A DNA stretch of 35,120 nucleotides, from the NCBI GenBank assembly GCA_040384645.1, contig JAZKIX010000215.1:1-35120 (forward strand). The letters are read 5' to 3'. The DNA comes from JAZKIX01 sp040384645. GTDB lineage: Bacteria; Pseudomonadota; Gammaproteobacteria; Burkholderiales; Burkholderiaceae_D. A program made the translations under genes and the position numbers. Positions 25,940 through 34,044 of this stretch are shown here, in pieces; position 1 is the stretch's first letter; each line of letters begins with the position of its first letter. The notes beneath the pieces are model-generated. The model did no database searches. It was not told the DNA's origin and was given only the letters and a program-made list of their open reading frames with translations.

Positions 25940-26724
25940 AGCAACTCCTTCCATAAAATTTAAGACAGCGATTCTGGCGAGCAAATGTTTGACTATCTCT
26001 ACAACATTTACACTACGTCATCTCGTGAAGTACGTTTTACGCCACACGAGAAGTCGCATCTGTACGTTAGCGAACACTCAATAAATTTTTTCTTTCAGGA
26101 ACGTAGTGGTCTGGAATATCAATAGAACTTAATTGGCACGACACGATGAAAATAGGGATTGAAAACAGCAAGCAATTGCCGCTTGAACCGAATCGTGCCA
26201 GACGATGATTAGTGACTATCGCTGTGCATAAAAATTTAATATGCATGCTTCGTTGGTGCGCCAGCGAACAAAAAAATCGTTTAATTGTCGCTACTATCCA
26301 CTTTATTGCTCGAGGCGCAATACGTATTGATTTCGTACTGATCAAGAGGAGATTAAGCGATCAAGAAAAATTCTATTATTGACACTCGCCACATCAAGTC
26401 TTTTAAAAAAGCAGCTTTGCAAGTAACGAGATAGGAAGATAGCCCGCAATAATCAGATGCTGTGTGCGCTTCTGACGCGCTTCCGGGCGTCCGTATAAGG
26501 CCCCAGCACGATGACGGTTATCGAGACGACGTTTATTTCAAAATAAATCGTACATGTAGTTGGGATTACCCCATCAAAAATGCGTGATTAATTTTGACGT
26601 AAGAGGAAGTATGGAGCCATTTCCATAAAAATATCAGTGCTCTTAGCAAGGCATTTTTTCAACAAAAATATTTTTGACCTGATCTCAGCTCAAAAATTAA
26701 TGCAGTAAAAACCGGGAGATTCAA
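25940..26724. other. Long intergenic region of the stress cluster
   Basis: About 785 bases between csbD (-) and the DUF3309 gene (+). It contains the palindrome at 26061-26076, a distant inverted repeat TGGCACGA/TCGTGCCA (26134-26141, 26193-26200), and a hairpin TTCGTTGG-tgcg-CCAGCGAA at 26249-26268 without a T-run. A 92-codon minus-strand frame at 26067-26345 has no start context or motif. A signal-peptide-like frame beginning with ATT follows AGAGGAG at 26345. No gene is supportable; regulatory RNA is possible. Confidence 0.4.
26061..26076. promoter_or_regulatory. Palindrome TGTACGTTAGCGAACA upstream of csbD
   Basis: An imperfect dyad, about 120 bases before the csbD start. A closely similar site (TGTTCGCTAACGAACG) occurs at 30174-30189 before the OmpA gene; 14 bases are identical when one is reversed. 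Suggests a shared regulator of envelope genes. Confidence 0.45.
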
Positions 26725-26883
26725 ATGGGCATTGGCACAATACTATTGGTGGTTCTAATTCTGGCGTTAATTGGCGTATTGCCTTCGTGGCCGCATAGCC
26801 GTAGCTGGGGATATGGCCCTAGTGGCATCACCGGACTAATCGTGGTCGTTCTAATAGTTTTACTACTAATGGGACGCATCTAA
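26725..26883 (+). CDS. DUF3309 small membrane protein
   Basis: The protein has 52 residues. ATG at 26725 follows CGGGAG. The sequence MGIGTILLVVLILALIGVLP, then SWPHSRSWGYGPSGITG, then a second hydrophobic helix ending LLLMGRI matches DUF3309 throughout its length. Two helices flank the invariant central WPHSRSWGYGPSG loop. The family is widespread in proteobacteria, often next to stress genes; its function is unknown. It faces away from csbD across the long intergenic region and is followed by a clear terminator, so it is a single-gene unit. Confidence 0.92.
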   Translation: MGIGTILLVVLILALIGVLPSWPHSRSWGYGPSGITGLIVVVLIVLLLMGRI

Positions 26884-26922
26884 ATGTGATGCAGTCGGTT
26901 TCGGCTATTTTTTAATTTGGAT

Positions 26923-26957
26923 AATCTGGCGTCGACCCAAGTGGCGTCAGATTTTTT
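26923..26957 (+). terminator. Terminator after the DUF3309 gene
   Basis: A twelve-pair stem with G-U pairs: AATCTGGCGTCG (26923-26934) and TGGCGTCAGATT (26942-26953), loop acccaag, then a run of T. At first sight it looks like a direct repeat of TGGCGTC. Confidence 0.75.
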
Positions 26958-27001
26958 AGTATCTGATTCCTGCTGGGAAAAGCAGTACAACAGTTAAGTA
27001 G

Positions 27002-28141
27002 TCAATACGGTAGTAATTCGTGTACTACCAACGCAGTATCTTCAGACACTGTGGTCAACCAATCGGCGCCTTCAATCGCCCGCGAAGCGTCTCGATACCC
27101 TTGGTTCCAGCGCCAGTTGGTAGAGCCTGCTGAAAAATTTACATCCTTTGAAGGCATATTCCAATCGCGACCGGCATAAGCTAGACGCACAATATGTATT
27201 GTGCTGTCAGCGCCCATCGAATTCAGTAATTCCGGATCCAGTAATTTTTTTTGTTCGGGGGTCAAATGACCTGCCAATTCACGCAGGCTATGTTGCAGTT
27301 TGTGCGTTTTAATATACGCCTCGATATGACGGCTGGAACGCGACGCGAACATGACATCTTTTTGCCGCGTTTGGACGCCGCCCAAAGTGGTCGGCTCTGC
27401 GCCGTGCGCACTCCAAAGGTCAACCATGAAACTGAGCGTATCTACCTGGGACTGATCATCCAGCACGGTCTCCAATGGCGTATTGGAATATAACCCGCCA
27501 TCCCAATACAAGTCTCCATCCAGACGTACTGGTGGGAAGCCCGGCGGTAATGCGCCACTGGCCATGATATGTTCGGCCCGGATGGTTTGCTTGCGATTGT
27601 CGAAACTGACCAATTCTCCGGTCGTTACCTTCATTGCATTCACAGTCAGGCGAGTGCCGCCCTCGGCATTCAAATAGTCAAAATCAACTAATGCATTCAG
27701 TGTCTTTCCTAAAGCACTGGTGTCGTAAAAACTTGCCGCTTCCGGATCGACCTCAAAGCCCGCAGCAAAGAGGCTGAAATAGCGCGGCGAAAAAAAACCG
27801 GGTACACCTCTTAGCATCGTATCGGCAGTAGATAAGGCAATATTGAAACGCCGCACGCCGTCGGGAATTTTGCTCAAGTCAATCGGGTCCGAGTGCGACA
27901 TCCGATCCCAGAATTCTCTTAATTTCGATACCCGGTTCTCGCTGGAGTTACCCGCGATAATGGCTGCATTGATTGCCCCAATCGAAGTGCCCACCACCCA
28001 ATCAGGTGTCAGATCATGTTCATGTAGCGCGTGATAAACCCCAGCCTGATAGGCGCCCAGTGCTCCGCCACCTTGCAACACCAATACGATCCGTTTGTTG
28101 TCGGGATTCAAGCCCGTTTCTATCGTCAATTTTTTCGTCAT
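27002..28141 (-). CDS. Patatin-like phospholipase
   Basis: The protein has 379 residues. The patatin core has the oxyanion motif GGGALGAYQAG (residues 24-34), nucleophile Ser53 in VVGTSIGAINAA and catalytic Asp214 in WDGGLYSNTP, a complete Ser-Asp dyad. The C-terminal part (about 250-375) is the extra domain seen in the DUF3734-bearing patatins, with SSRHIEAYIKTHKLQHSLREL and DWNMPSKDVNFS. No signal peptide, so cytoplasmic or membrane-surface. It should hydrolyse acyl esters of lipids. Some relatives of this type occur next to hydroxybutyrate dehydrogenase genes in PHB metabolism, but none is in this window. Confidence 0.92.
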   Translation of the reverse strand: MTKKLTIETGLNPDNKRIVLVLQGGGALGAYQAGVYHALHEHDLTPDWVVGTSIGAINAAIIAGNSSENRVSKLREFWDRMSHSDPIDLSKIPDGVRRFNIALSTADTMLRGVPGFFSPRYFSLFAAGFEVDPEAASFYDTSALGKTLNALVDFDYLNAEGGTRLTVNAMKVTTGELVSFDNRKQTIRAEHIMASGALPPGFPPVRLDGDLYWDGGLYSNTPLETVLDDQSQVDTLSFMVDLWSAHGAEPTTLGGVQTRQKDVMFASRSSRHIEAYIKTHKLQHSLRELAGHLTPEQKKLLDPELLNSMGADSTIHIVRLAYAGRDWNMPSKDVNFSAGSTNWRWNQGYRDASRAIEGADWLTTVSEDTALVVHELLPY

Positions 28142-28443
28142 ATCGATTGCTGGGCCTTTTGTAACTTAAGAAAATTGATTAAACGCTCCCTCACTTGGAT
28201 GGGGCGTCCGCGAATATACAGTGGGGCATCACTATTGATCAAATGCAGATCTGGTCTGAAGCACATTGCCTGACATCGTAACTGCATAATTGCACTGCCA
28301 ATATTGCGAAAGCAACGCCAAATCTGGCTTGTTATAATGCGCGCCAGACTAGAAATGTACTATTACAAACAGCCGTCTTGGGTTTTCGTATCCAACACCA
28401 ACCGGATTTGGCCTTGCCATCCCGTTGTACAAAATGACCTTTT
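28142..28443. other. Intergenic region between divergent patatin and MipA genes
   Basis: About 300 bases holding two divergent promoters. I see no clear operator, hairpin or small gene. Confidence 0.4.
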
Positions 28444-29835
28444 ATGGCCACCCACATTGCGTCCCTCATCCGCTCCATTTCTTTCATAACTCTGGCGGCA
28501 ACTTTATCGTCAAGCAGCCTCTCATATGCCAATACACAAGCACTGCTTGACTTGATTGCTGAACCGGGCAGCATCGGGCTTGGTGTCATCGGCCAGGCCG
28601 AACATTCATTGTATAAAGGGGAAGAAACCCGGCACGACATCGAGCCGGCCTATCTGTATGAAAACAAGCATTTTTTTTTGCATGGTAGCCGGCTCGGTCT
28701 GAAGCTGCTAGACGAACCGCAACATCAAATCAAATTATTACTTGATCACCGTTTTGAAGGCTTCGCTGACGGTCCAATTCCGCCCCCCCTGCTTGGCTTG
28801 CATGCACGCAATGGCGGTACCGATCTGGGTCTATCGTACCGGTACAGCAATAGTTGGGGTCAGCTGGAAACTGCGTTATTGCATGATGTCAGCGACACCA
28901 GTAAAGGATCGGAAGTACGGCTGGCATACGCTAATGACTGGCAATCGGGACGATGGCATTTTCGTCCAAGCGTGAGCCTGTCATTACGCGATGCCAAACT
29001 CAATAATTACTACTACGGTGTCCAAGCCGATGAAGTCAGCGCAGGCCGCGCTCACTATATGCCAGGCGTTGCCAAACAGCTTTCCCTCAACTTACATGCT
29101 GCATATGATTTGACGGCGCGCTGGCGTTTGTTGGGCGGGGTCGGCATCAATCTGCTCGACAAAAATATCGCCGATAGTCCCATTGTTGCCAGCAATCGCC
29201 AAACCACTGTATCGCTGGGCGCCGTATATGATTTTGGCGATAGCCAGCACAAGATCGAAGCCGCACAACCGCTTCATGCAAAGTTGCTTTATGGCAACGC
29301 GTCCGATTGCAATTTGCTGCCGGTGATGACGTTGCGTTGCACCGACACGCATACCGACAGCAATACCTCAATTGCTGGCGTCCATATCGGTAAAACATTG
29401 ATCGAAAAAGCCAACGACTGGCCGCTTGATTTTGTCGGATACATCGGCGTTTTGCAGCATGCTGAGAATCACTATCAATCCAATTCCCTGCAACTCGATG
29501 CTTATGTCAAAGCCTTCTATTACGGCTTTCCGTGGGCTGAGCGAATTCGCACCCGCCTTGGTTTCGGGATGGGATTGTCGCTGGCACAACGTGTGCCGTA
29601 TGTCGAGCAGCAGGACCAGATCCGGCGCAATCGCAATACCTCGAAATTACTGAACTACCTTGATCCCAGCATCGATATCAGCGTTGGCGATTTGATCGGC
29701 TCGCGTCGATTAAAGGAAACCTATTTTGGTTTCGGCGCCTCCCATCGCTCTGGCATTTTCGGCTCGTCGAAATTGCTTGGCAATGTCAACGGCGGCTCCA
29801 ATTATCTCTACACCTATATTGAAACCGCAATGTAA
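28444..29835 (+). CDS. MipA/OmpV family outer-membrane protein with extra C-terminal barrel-like region
   Basis: The protein has 463 residues, much longer than the usual 250-280 of MipA/OmpV. A signal peptide covers residues 1-29 (ending SYANT). Residues of about 35-275 fit MipA/OmpV: VIGQAEHSLYKGEETRHDIE, the alternating beta-strand pattern, GADLGL-like GTDLGLSYRYSN, GVQADEVSAGRAHYMPG and LLGGVGINLLD. Residues of about 300-463 form a second block of amphipathic strands: AGVHIGKTLI, DFVGYIGVLQH, RTRLGFGMGLSLAQRVPYVE and the C-terminal YLYTYIETAM. It may be a fusion of two barrel domains or one larger barrel. MipA scaffolds murein enzymes in E. coli. A terminator follows immediately. Confidence 0.85.
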   Translation: MATHIASLIRSISFITLAATLSSSSLSYANTQALLDLIAEPGSIGLGVIGQAEHSLYKGEETRHDIEPAYLYENKHFFLHGSRLGLKLLDEPQHQIKLLLDHRFEGFADGPIPPPLLGLHARNGGTDLGLSYRYSNSWGQLETALLHDVSDTSKGSEVRLAYANDWQSGRWHFRPSVSLSLRDAKLNNYYYGVQADEVSAGRAHYMPGVAKQLSLNLHAAYDLTARWRLLGGVGINLLDKNIADSPIVASNRQTTVSLGAVYDFGDSQHKIEAAQPLHAKLLYGNASDCNLLPVMTLRCTDTHTDSNTSIAGVHIGKTLIEKANDWPLDFVGYIGVLQHAENHYQSNSLQLDAYVKAFYYGFPWAERIRTRLGFGMGLSLAQRVPYVEQQDQIRRNRNTSKLLNYLDPSIDISVGDLIGSRRLKETYFGFGASHRSGIFGSSKLLGNVNGGSNYLYTYIETAM

Positions 29836-29847
29836 CTATGGATATGA

Positions 29848-29878
29848 AACCTTTGCAGCATTGCTGCAAAGGTTTTTT
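29848..29878 (+). terminator. Terminator after the MipA gene
   Basis: A perfect twelve-pair stem AACCTTTGCAGC / GCTGCAAAGGTT with loop att, followed by TTTT. Confidence 0.92.
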
Positions 29879-30438
29879 AATATTTTCATGTGCTTACGTC
29901 GATGGCATGAACATGAGATGCCCCTCCGCCTTAAATAATACTCCCGCGTGTATTTTTTAAGTATCAATGAAAACGTGCGGGAAGGGCACAGTTATCTCGT
30001 ATACTCCCCCTATTTTTTAAATTTCTCATTAGAAATTGGCCCCTATGTTTGACCGGGGTGGCTAGATTTATTCAAGCACATAACAAGAAACCGTACGCCG
30101 ACGTCATTACTTACCGCCAAAACGCAACCACTCTGTCGCACGACAACCACGGGCCGGTGATTACCTCCACCAGTGTTCGCTAACGAACGGTGCGAATCTG
30201 CGCACACTTGTATTCTCAAATCCAACATGGAATCCGGCAATAACATCTTCCGCGCCAATCTTCACGATTGCGTTCGAACATAAATTCGCGCTGAAGCTTT
30301 GTACTGCAGTTTGTACAAAAATTATTCGCCGTTTCTGTGCCCGCAGAAGCTTGTTTCCGATTTTTCGCATTCCATCGAAAAATTAGTTAGGCAAGATTCG
30401 TCGCTGCTCTTCTTTCTCTCCAATAAGGCTAATTAAAC
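29879..30438. other. Intergenic region before the OmpA-family gene
   Basis: About 560 bases with no supportable gene. It contains the palindrome at 30174-30189. Short open frames on the minus strand lack start context and motifs. Confidence 0.4.
30174..30189. promoter_or_regulatory. Palindrome TGTTCGCTAACGAACG upstream of the OmpA-family gene
   Basis: The core GTTCGCTAACGAAC is an almost perfect dyad and matches the site at 26061-26076 in inverted orientation. It is about 250 bases before the start at 30439. Confidence 0.45.
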
Positions 30439-31533
30439 ATGACACAAATAAAAATAATCTCCGCCGCTGTTGCTATTCTCTGCTGCGGACATTCCGCTGC
30501 ACTATTTGCGCAATCGCCCGACGTCAATCCGTCTTGGTATTTAGCGCCAAGTGTCAATATTATTGATCCGGATTCAGATTTCGGCCTTGATCAACGCGGC
30601 GAAGGTCTGGGTTTGCGGATTGGTAAGCCGGTATCACGTTCGTGGGATGTCCAGCTAGGTACGACTTACGCACGAGCCAAAGAAAATGGCTTGCGCTACC
30701 AGCAAAACACACTGGGTGTGGACGGTTTATATATGTTTTCGCGTAAGACAATCAGGCCATTTCTGTTGGTTGGCGCCGGAGTAGAACGTGACAAGGTAAA
30801 TTCAAACCTCGGACAGTTTACCAAGACATCGCCGTATGTAAACGCCGGCATTGGTGTACAGGTCTCATTCAATGACCGCTTTGGCATGCAGGCAGATTTC
30901 CGCCGTGTTCATGGCTACCTGCGCGATGATGCATTCAGAATGAACCATAGCAACAACAATTACCTCACGGTTGGCTTGACCTATGCTTTTGCAAAAAGTG
31001 CGACGCCTATGCCGTTGATTACGCCATTGCCTGAACCGATACGTGAGGCAATCAAGCCCGCACCTGAACCAACGCCCGAGCCTATTCCAATGCCCAAGCC
31101 AAAACCGGTCGATGTAGTGCCTCCAGCACCGCCTCCACCGCCAGTGCCACGCTTTGAGAAATACACGCTATCAGCGACCGAGTTATTTGCTTTCGATAGC
31201 GCAAATTTGCAAACCGCGCAACCGAAACTGGATGAAATTGCTACTGCCTTAAATGGGAACATGCAGATCGCCAATGTGGTTGTGACAGGATACGCAGATC
31301 GGCTCGGCTCAGCTAAATACAATCTAAAGCTTTCGGAAAAACGTGCGCTGGCTGTCAAAAATTATCTGGTCAATAAAGGCATCAATGCCTCGCGTTTGAT
31401 CGCCGAAGGCAAGGGCGAAGCGGATCCAGTAGTCGTATGTGACAACAAAAAACGTGCCGATTTGATTGAATGTCTAGAACCAAATCGCAGGGTTGAGGTA
31501 AGCGAAATTACGATTGAACGGCGCATTAAATAA
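30439..31533 (+). CDS. OmpA-family outer-membrane protein
   Basis: The protein has 364 residues. A signal peptide covers residues 1-24 (ending AALFA). An eight-strand barrel-like N-terminal domain (about 30-195) includes WDVQLGTTYARAKENG, RPFLLVGAGVERD and YLTVGLTYAFAK. A Pro-rich linker follows (about 197-240; repeated PEP and PKP, then a run of prolines). The C-terminal OmpA domain (about 243-360) has LFAFDSANLQ, VVVTGYADRLGSAKYNLKLS, EKRALAVKNYLVNKGI and the closing CLEPNRRVEV. Peptidoglycan-binding Asp and Arg are present (YADRLGS, NRRVEV). It anchors the outer membrane to the cell wall. A Cys pair near the end (VVCDNKKRADLIEC) is usual for this family. A terminator follows. Confidence 0.95.
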   Translation: MTQIKIISAAVAILCCGHSAALFAQSPDVNPSWYLAPSVNIIDPDSDFGLDQRGEGLGLRIGKPVSRSWDVQLGTTYARAKENGLRYQQNTLGVDGLYMFSRKTIRPFLLVGAGVERDKVNSNLGQFTKTSPYVNAGIGVQVSFNDRFGMQADFRRVHGYLRDDAFRMNHSNNNYLTVGLTYAFAKSATPMPLITPLPEPIREAIKPAPEPTPEPIPMPKPKPVDVVPPAPPPPPVPRFEKYTLSATELFAFDSANLQTAQPKLDEIATALNGNMQIANVVVTGYADRLGSAKYNLKLSEKRALAVKNYLVNKGINASRLIAEGKGEADPVVVCDNKKRADLIECLEPNRRVEVSEITIERRIK

Positions 31534-31580
31534 TTAATGCGAGCAAAACGCTTCCAGCCAAATAGGCTGTGATTGATACG

Positions 31581-31611
31581 AAAAAAGGGATGCTAATCGC
31601 GTCCCTTTTTT
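31581..31611 (+). terminator. Terminator after the OmpA-family gene
   Basis: AAAAAAGGGA-TGC / GCG-TCCCTTTTTT with loop taatc; the A- and T-tracts extend the stem and make it usable in both directions. Confidence 0.88.
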
Positions 31612-32328
31612 ACGTTTAAATGGACAGTTTACGTCGGCCTTCTGCAACTAAGCAGACCAAAGAATGGCCGCCTAGGGAAAATGGAACTGTCTGTGGTTTA
31701 CGCACCGTCACTATGGCAGAGGTTCCGCGTTGGCTTCTTACACCCTTTTCAATGAAACCGATTCTTTTACTAACGATCGCTGTTGCCGGGTTGATTTGAG
31801 GTAACGATGCAGGAAGTGGTGCAACATTCTGCCAATTGTTAGCATTTTGTCGCTACAGCCTCCACATTTGCGAAGTTAAAGGAAAGCGTGGACGAAATAT
31901 GGCACGTCTTGCATGAGCCGCAACAGCCTATCTCAGACACGCAGGCGACTTGTCTGCTTCGCTAAGGTTTGATTGCCGTGCAGGTGTAGTACAGATAGTT
32001 TCGCCGCTAGAGTGCGCGGTTGTAGGTTCTAGAGGGTTATTGGCACAGTTCTGAGGCCACTTCAAGTTTTTCTGATGAGCTCATTGGCTGAACTGATGGG
32101 TTTCTGTGTGATCGTGGGGCTTATTTGCCTGATCGATTTACTCGCCAATTCGCCACTCGCTTAGGAGTCTTCAGGCAAAGAATTGCCCAAACTAGACATT
32201 CGTCATGAAATATTCGATTTTTGTGGGCAAAGACCAACAAATAATCTATCAGTTGTGACAGTATTTATGTCCAAACAATAATTTTCAAAAAGCAACGAAT
32301 AAACACTTTTGTTGCTGCAATAATCAAG

Positions 32329-32342
32329 TGGAAATATTTCCA
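32329..32342. promoter_or_regulatory. Perfect palindrome TGGAAATATTTCCA (possible upstream operator)
   Basis: A perfect 14-base dyad about 20 bases upstream of the -35 box of the transporter promoter. Its TGGAAA...TTTCCA arms resemble the half-sites of the operator at 32407. Confidence 0.5.
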
Positions 32343-32363
32343 AAAAAAACAAACCGATTCCTG

Positions 32364-32393
32364 TTGACATCGAAAATATTTGGATGTTACAGT
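32364..32393 (+). promoter_or_regulatory. Sigma-70-type promoter of the sugar transporter operon
   Basis: TTGACA (32364-32369), an 18-base spacer, and TACAGT (32388-32393) preceded by TG one base away (extended -10). It implies a leader of about 240 bases before the binding-protein start. Confidence 0.55.
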
Positions 32394-32406
32394 CCCAAAA
32401 GTTCAA

Positions 32407-32422
32407 TTGGCAACGTTTCCAA
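32407..32422. promoter_or_regulatory. LacI-family-type operator TTGGCAACGTTTCCAA
   Basis: A 16-base dyad with one mismatched pair and a central CG, typical of LacI/GalR regulators. It lies just downstream of the -10 box, where repressor binding would block initiation. No LacI-family gene is in the window. Confidence 0.65.
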
Positions 32423-32639
32423 AAGAACCCGTACTATTTAGTTGAAAATTAGATGCTTTACTGATTGAAGATAATTTAGTTTCCCTTTGCAATATGTTAT
32501 AGGATTCGTCTGTTCGTATTTTTAACAAGTTAATTACAACTTGAATTCTCACACGAACTGACGAGCTTGCAAAAAAACTCGCAAAAAAAGCAATTTTTAA
32601 GGCAACCGGGCCAGAGGCTCAATCAACAGGAGATATGAG

Positions 32640-33927
32640 ATGTTGTTTACACAAAAAAAATTAGTTGCCGCATTGGCATTCGCACTGTCAGCCAGTTTTT
32701 CCGCACACGCAGCAGGACCTAAAGCAGAAGTCATTCACTGGTGGACATCAGGCGGCGAGTCAGCCGCTATCAAAGAAATCAAAGACGGCTACACTGCAGC
32801 TGGCGGCGTATGGGTAGATACAGCGATCGCTGGTGGTGATCAAGCCCGCTCAGTCGCAATCAATCGCATGATCGGTGGCAACCCACCAACCGCAGCACAA
32901 TTCAACACTTCTAAGCAGTTTCTGGATTTGATCGAGCAAGGTTTGCTCAACAACGTCGATGACGTTGCTGCCAAAGAAGGCTGGGACAAGATTTTGCCAG
33001 AAGCAACTTTGAGTGTTATCAAAGTTAAAGGCCACTTCTACGCAGTTCCAGTAAATATCCATAACCCAATCTGGTTCTGGTATTCAAAAGAAGCGTTCAA
33101 AAAAGCTGGTATCGCTAGCGAGCCTAAATCATATGACGAATTGTTTGCAGCTTTCGACAAGCTGAAAGCAGCCGGCATCACTCCTCTGGCACACGGCGGT
33201 CAAGCTTGGCAAGAAGGCATTGTATTTACATCGGTTCTGGCGAATCAAGGCGGACCTGAGTTGTATTTGAAAGTTGCACGTGATCGCGATCCTGCTTGGT
33301 CTGCGGGATGTTCTTCTTCGGCGGACGTANNNNNNNNNNGATCCTGCTGCAATCAATTCCGATGCATTCAAGAAAGTCCTGACCACATTCAAACGTCTGC
33401 AATCGTATGTTGACAAAGCATCCCCAGGACGTAACTGGAACGACGCGACAGCAATGTTGATTAAAGGCACAGGCGGCGTTCAAATTATGGGCGATTGGGC
33501 TAAAGGCGAATTCGCAGTTGCCAAGATGACAGCCGGTAAGGATTTTGGTTGTTTCCCAGGCTTTGGCAAAGCACCTTACATTATCCAAGGCGACGTTTTT
33601 GTATTTCCTAAAACTGACGATGCCGACGCAGTCAAGGCGCAAAAATTGTTGGCAACTGTCATGACATCGCCAGCGACTCAAGTTACTTTCAACAACAAAA
33701 AGGGTTCTATCCCAATCCGCACTGACGTCGATTCGAGCAAGATGGATATCTGCGCGCAACAAGGCTTGACTGCAATGAAAGACAAGTCACGTCAAATCGG
33801 CAATATCGACGTTTACCTGTCACCAGATCAAAACGGTGCATTGACCGACATCTTGACCGCTTTCTGGAATAACAACGTTCCTGTTGAAAAAGTACAGAAA
33901 GACATCGCTGCCGCATTGAAAAAATAA
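32640..33927 (+). CDS. Sugar ABC transporter substrate-binding protein (CUT1, glucose/mannose type), broken by assembly gap
   Basis: ATG at 32640 has AGGAG upstream and begins a signal peptide (residues 1-24, ending SAHA). The mature protein has the family stretches VIHWWTSGGESAAIKEIKDG, AINRMIGGNPPTAAQFN, FYAVPVNIHNPIWFWY, ITPLAHGGQAWQEGIVF, and, after the gap, GGVQIMGDWAKGEFAV and KGSIPIRTDVDSS. It most resembles glucose/mannose-binding proteins of the GtsA kind; substrate is inferred. The N run (33330-33339) is preceded by 33 unexplained bases (33297-33329). The nine bases gatcctgct occur both before them (33288-33296) and after the gap (33340-33348). Joining 33296 directly to 33349 gives a continuous frame (DRDPAAINSDAF) of 411 residues, the normal length. 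The permeases follow on the same strand. Confidence 0.92.
33297..33339. other. Unexplained 33-base insert plus 10-N assembly gap inside the binding-protein gene
   Basis: 33297-33329 does not fit the protein family, and the native sequence overlaps itself by nine bases across the gap, so nothing appears to be missing. Too short to assign an origin. Confidence 0.75.
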
Positions 33928-33986
33928 TTGCAAAAATGCTTAGCATGACCGGTTAGCGATGTTTATCGAACATCGTTGATCGATTT

Positions 33987-34017
33987 AAGGGCAGCGCCGC
34001 CTAGCAGCGCTGCCCTT
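33987..34017 (+). promoter_or_regulatory. Intercistronic hairpin between binding protein and permease
   Basis: A perfect eleven-pair stem AAGGGCAGCGC / GCGCTGCCCTT with a nine-base loop and only a weak T-tract (acgtttt). Such hairpins often stabilise the upstream mRNA or terminate partially, giving more binding protein than permease. Confidence 0.65.
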
Positions 34018-34044
34018 ACGTTTTATCTCAATCACGGAGAAATA

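Larger units (their letters stand above)
31534..32639. other. 1.1 kb region without a convincing gene
   Basis: Beyond the terminator at 31581 I find only a 15-codon signal-peptide-like frame at 31752-31799 (MKPILLLTIAVAGLI, then TGA) and a 29-codon hydrophobic frame at 32075-32164, both without ribosome-binding sites. A minus-strand frame at 32203-32406 overlaps the promoter region and is not credible. The middle part may be decayed coding or mobile DNA, but I recognise no family. The final 330 bases are AT-rich and hold the regulatory sites of the sugar transporter. Confidence 0.45.

Noticed and set aside
26067..26345. 92-codon minus-strand frame in the stress-cluster intergenic region
   Set aside because: Weak composition, no start context, overlaps the palindrome; looks like chance.
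26923..26957. Apparent direct repeat TGGCGTC considered as a CRISPR-like or tandem repeat
   Set aside because: Only two copies, and the whole fits a terminator hairpin with G-U pairs and a T-tract.
32203..32406. 67-codon minus-strand frame
   Set aside because: Covers the AT-rich promoter and operator region of the sugar transporter; no motif.
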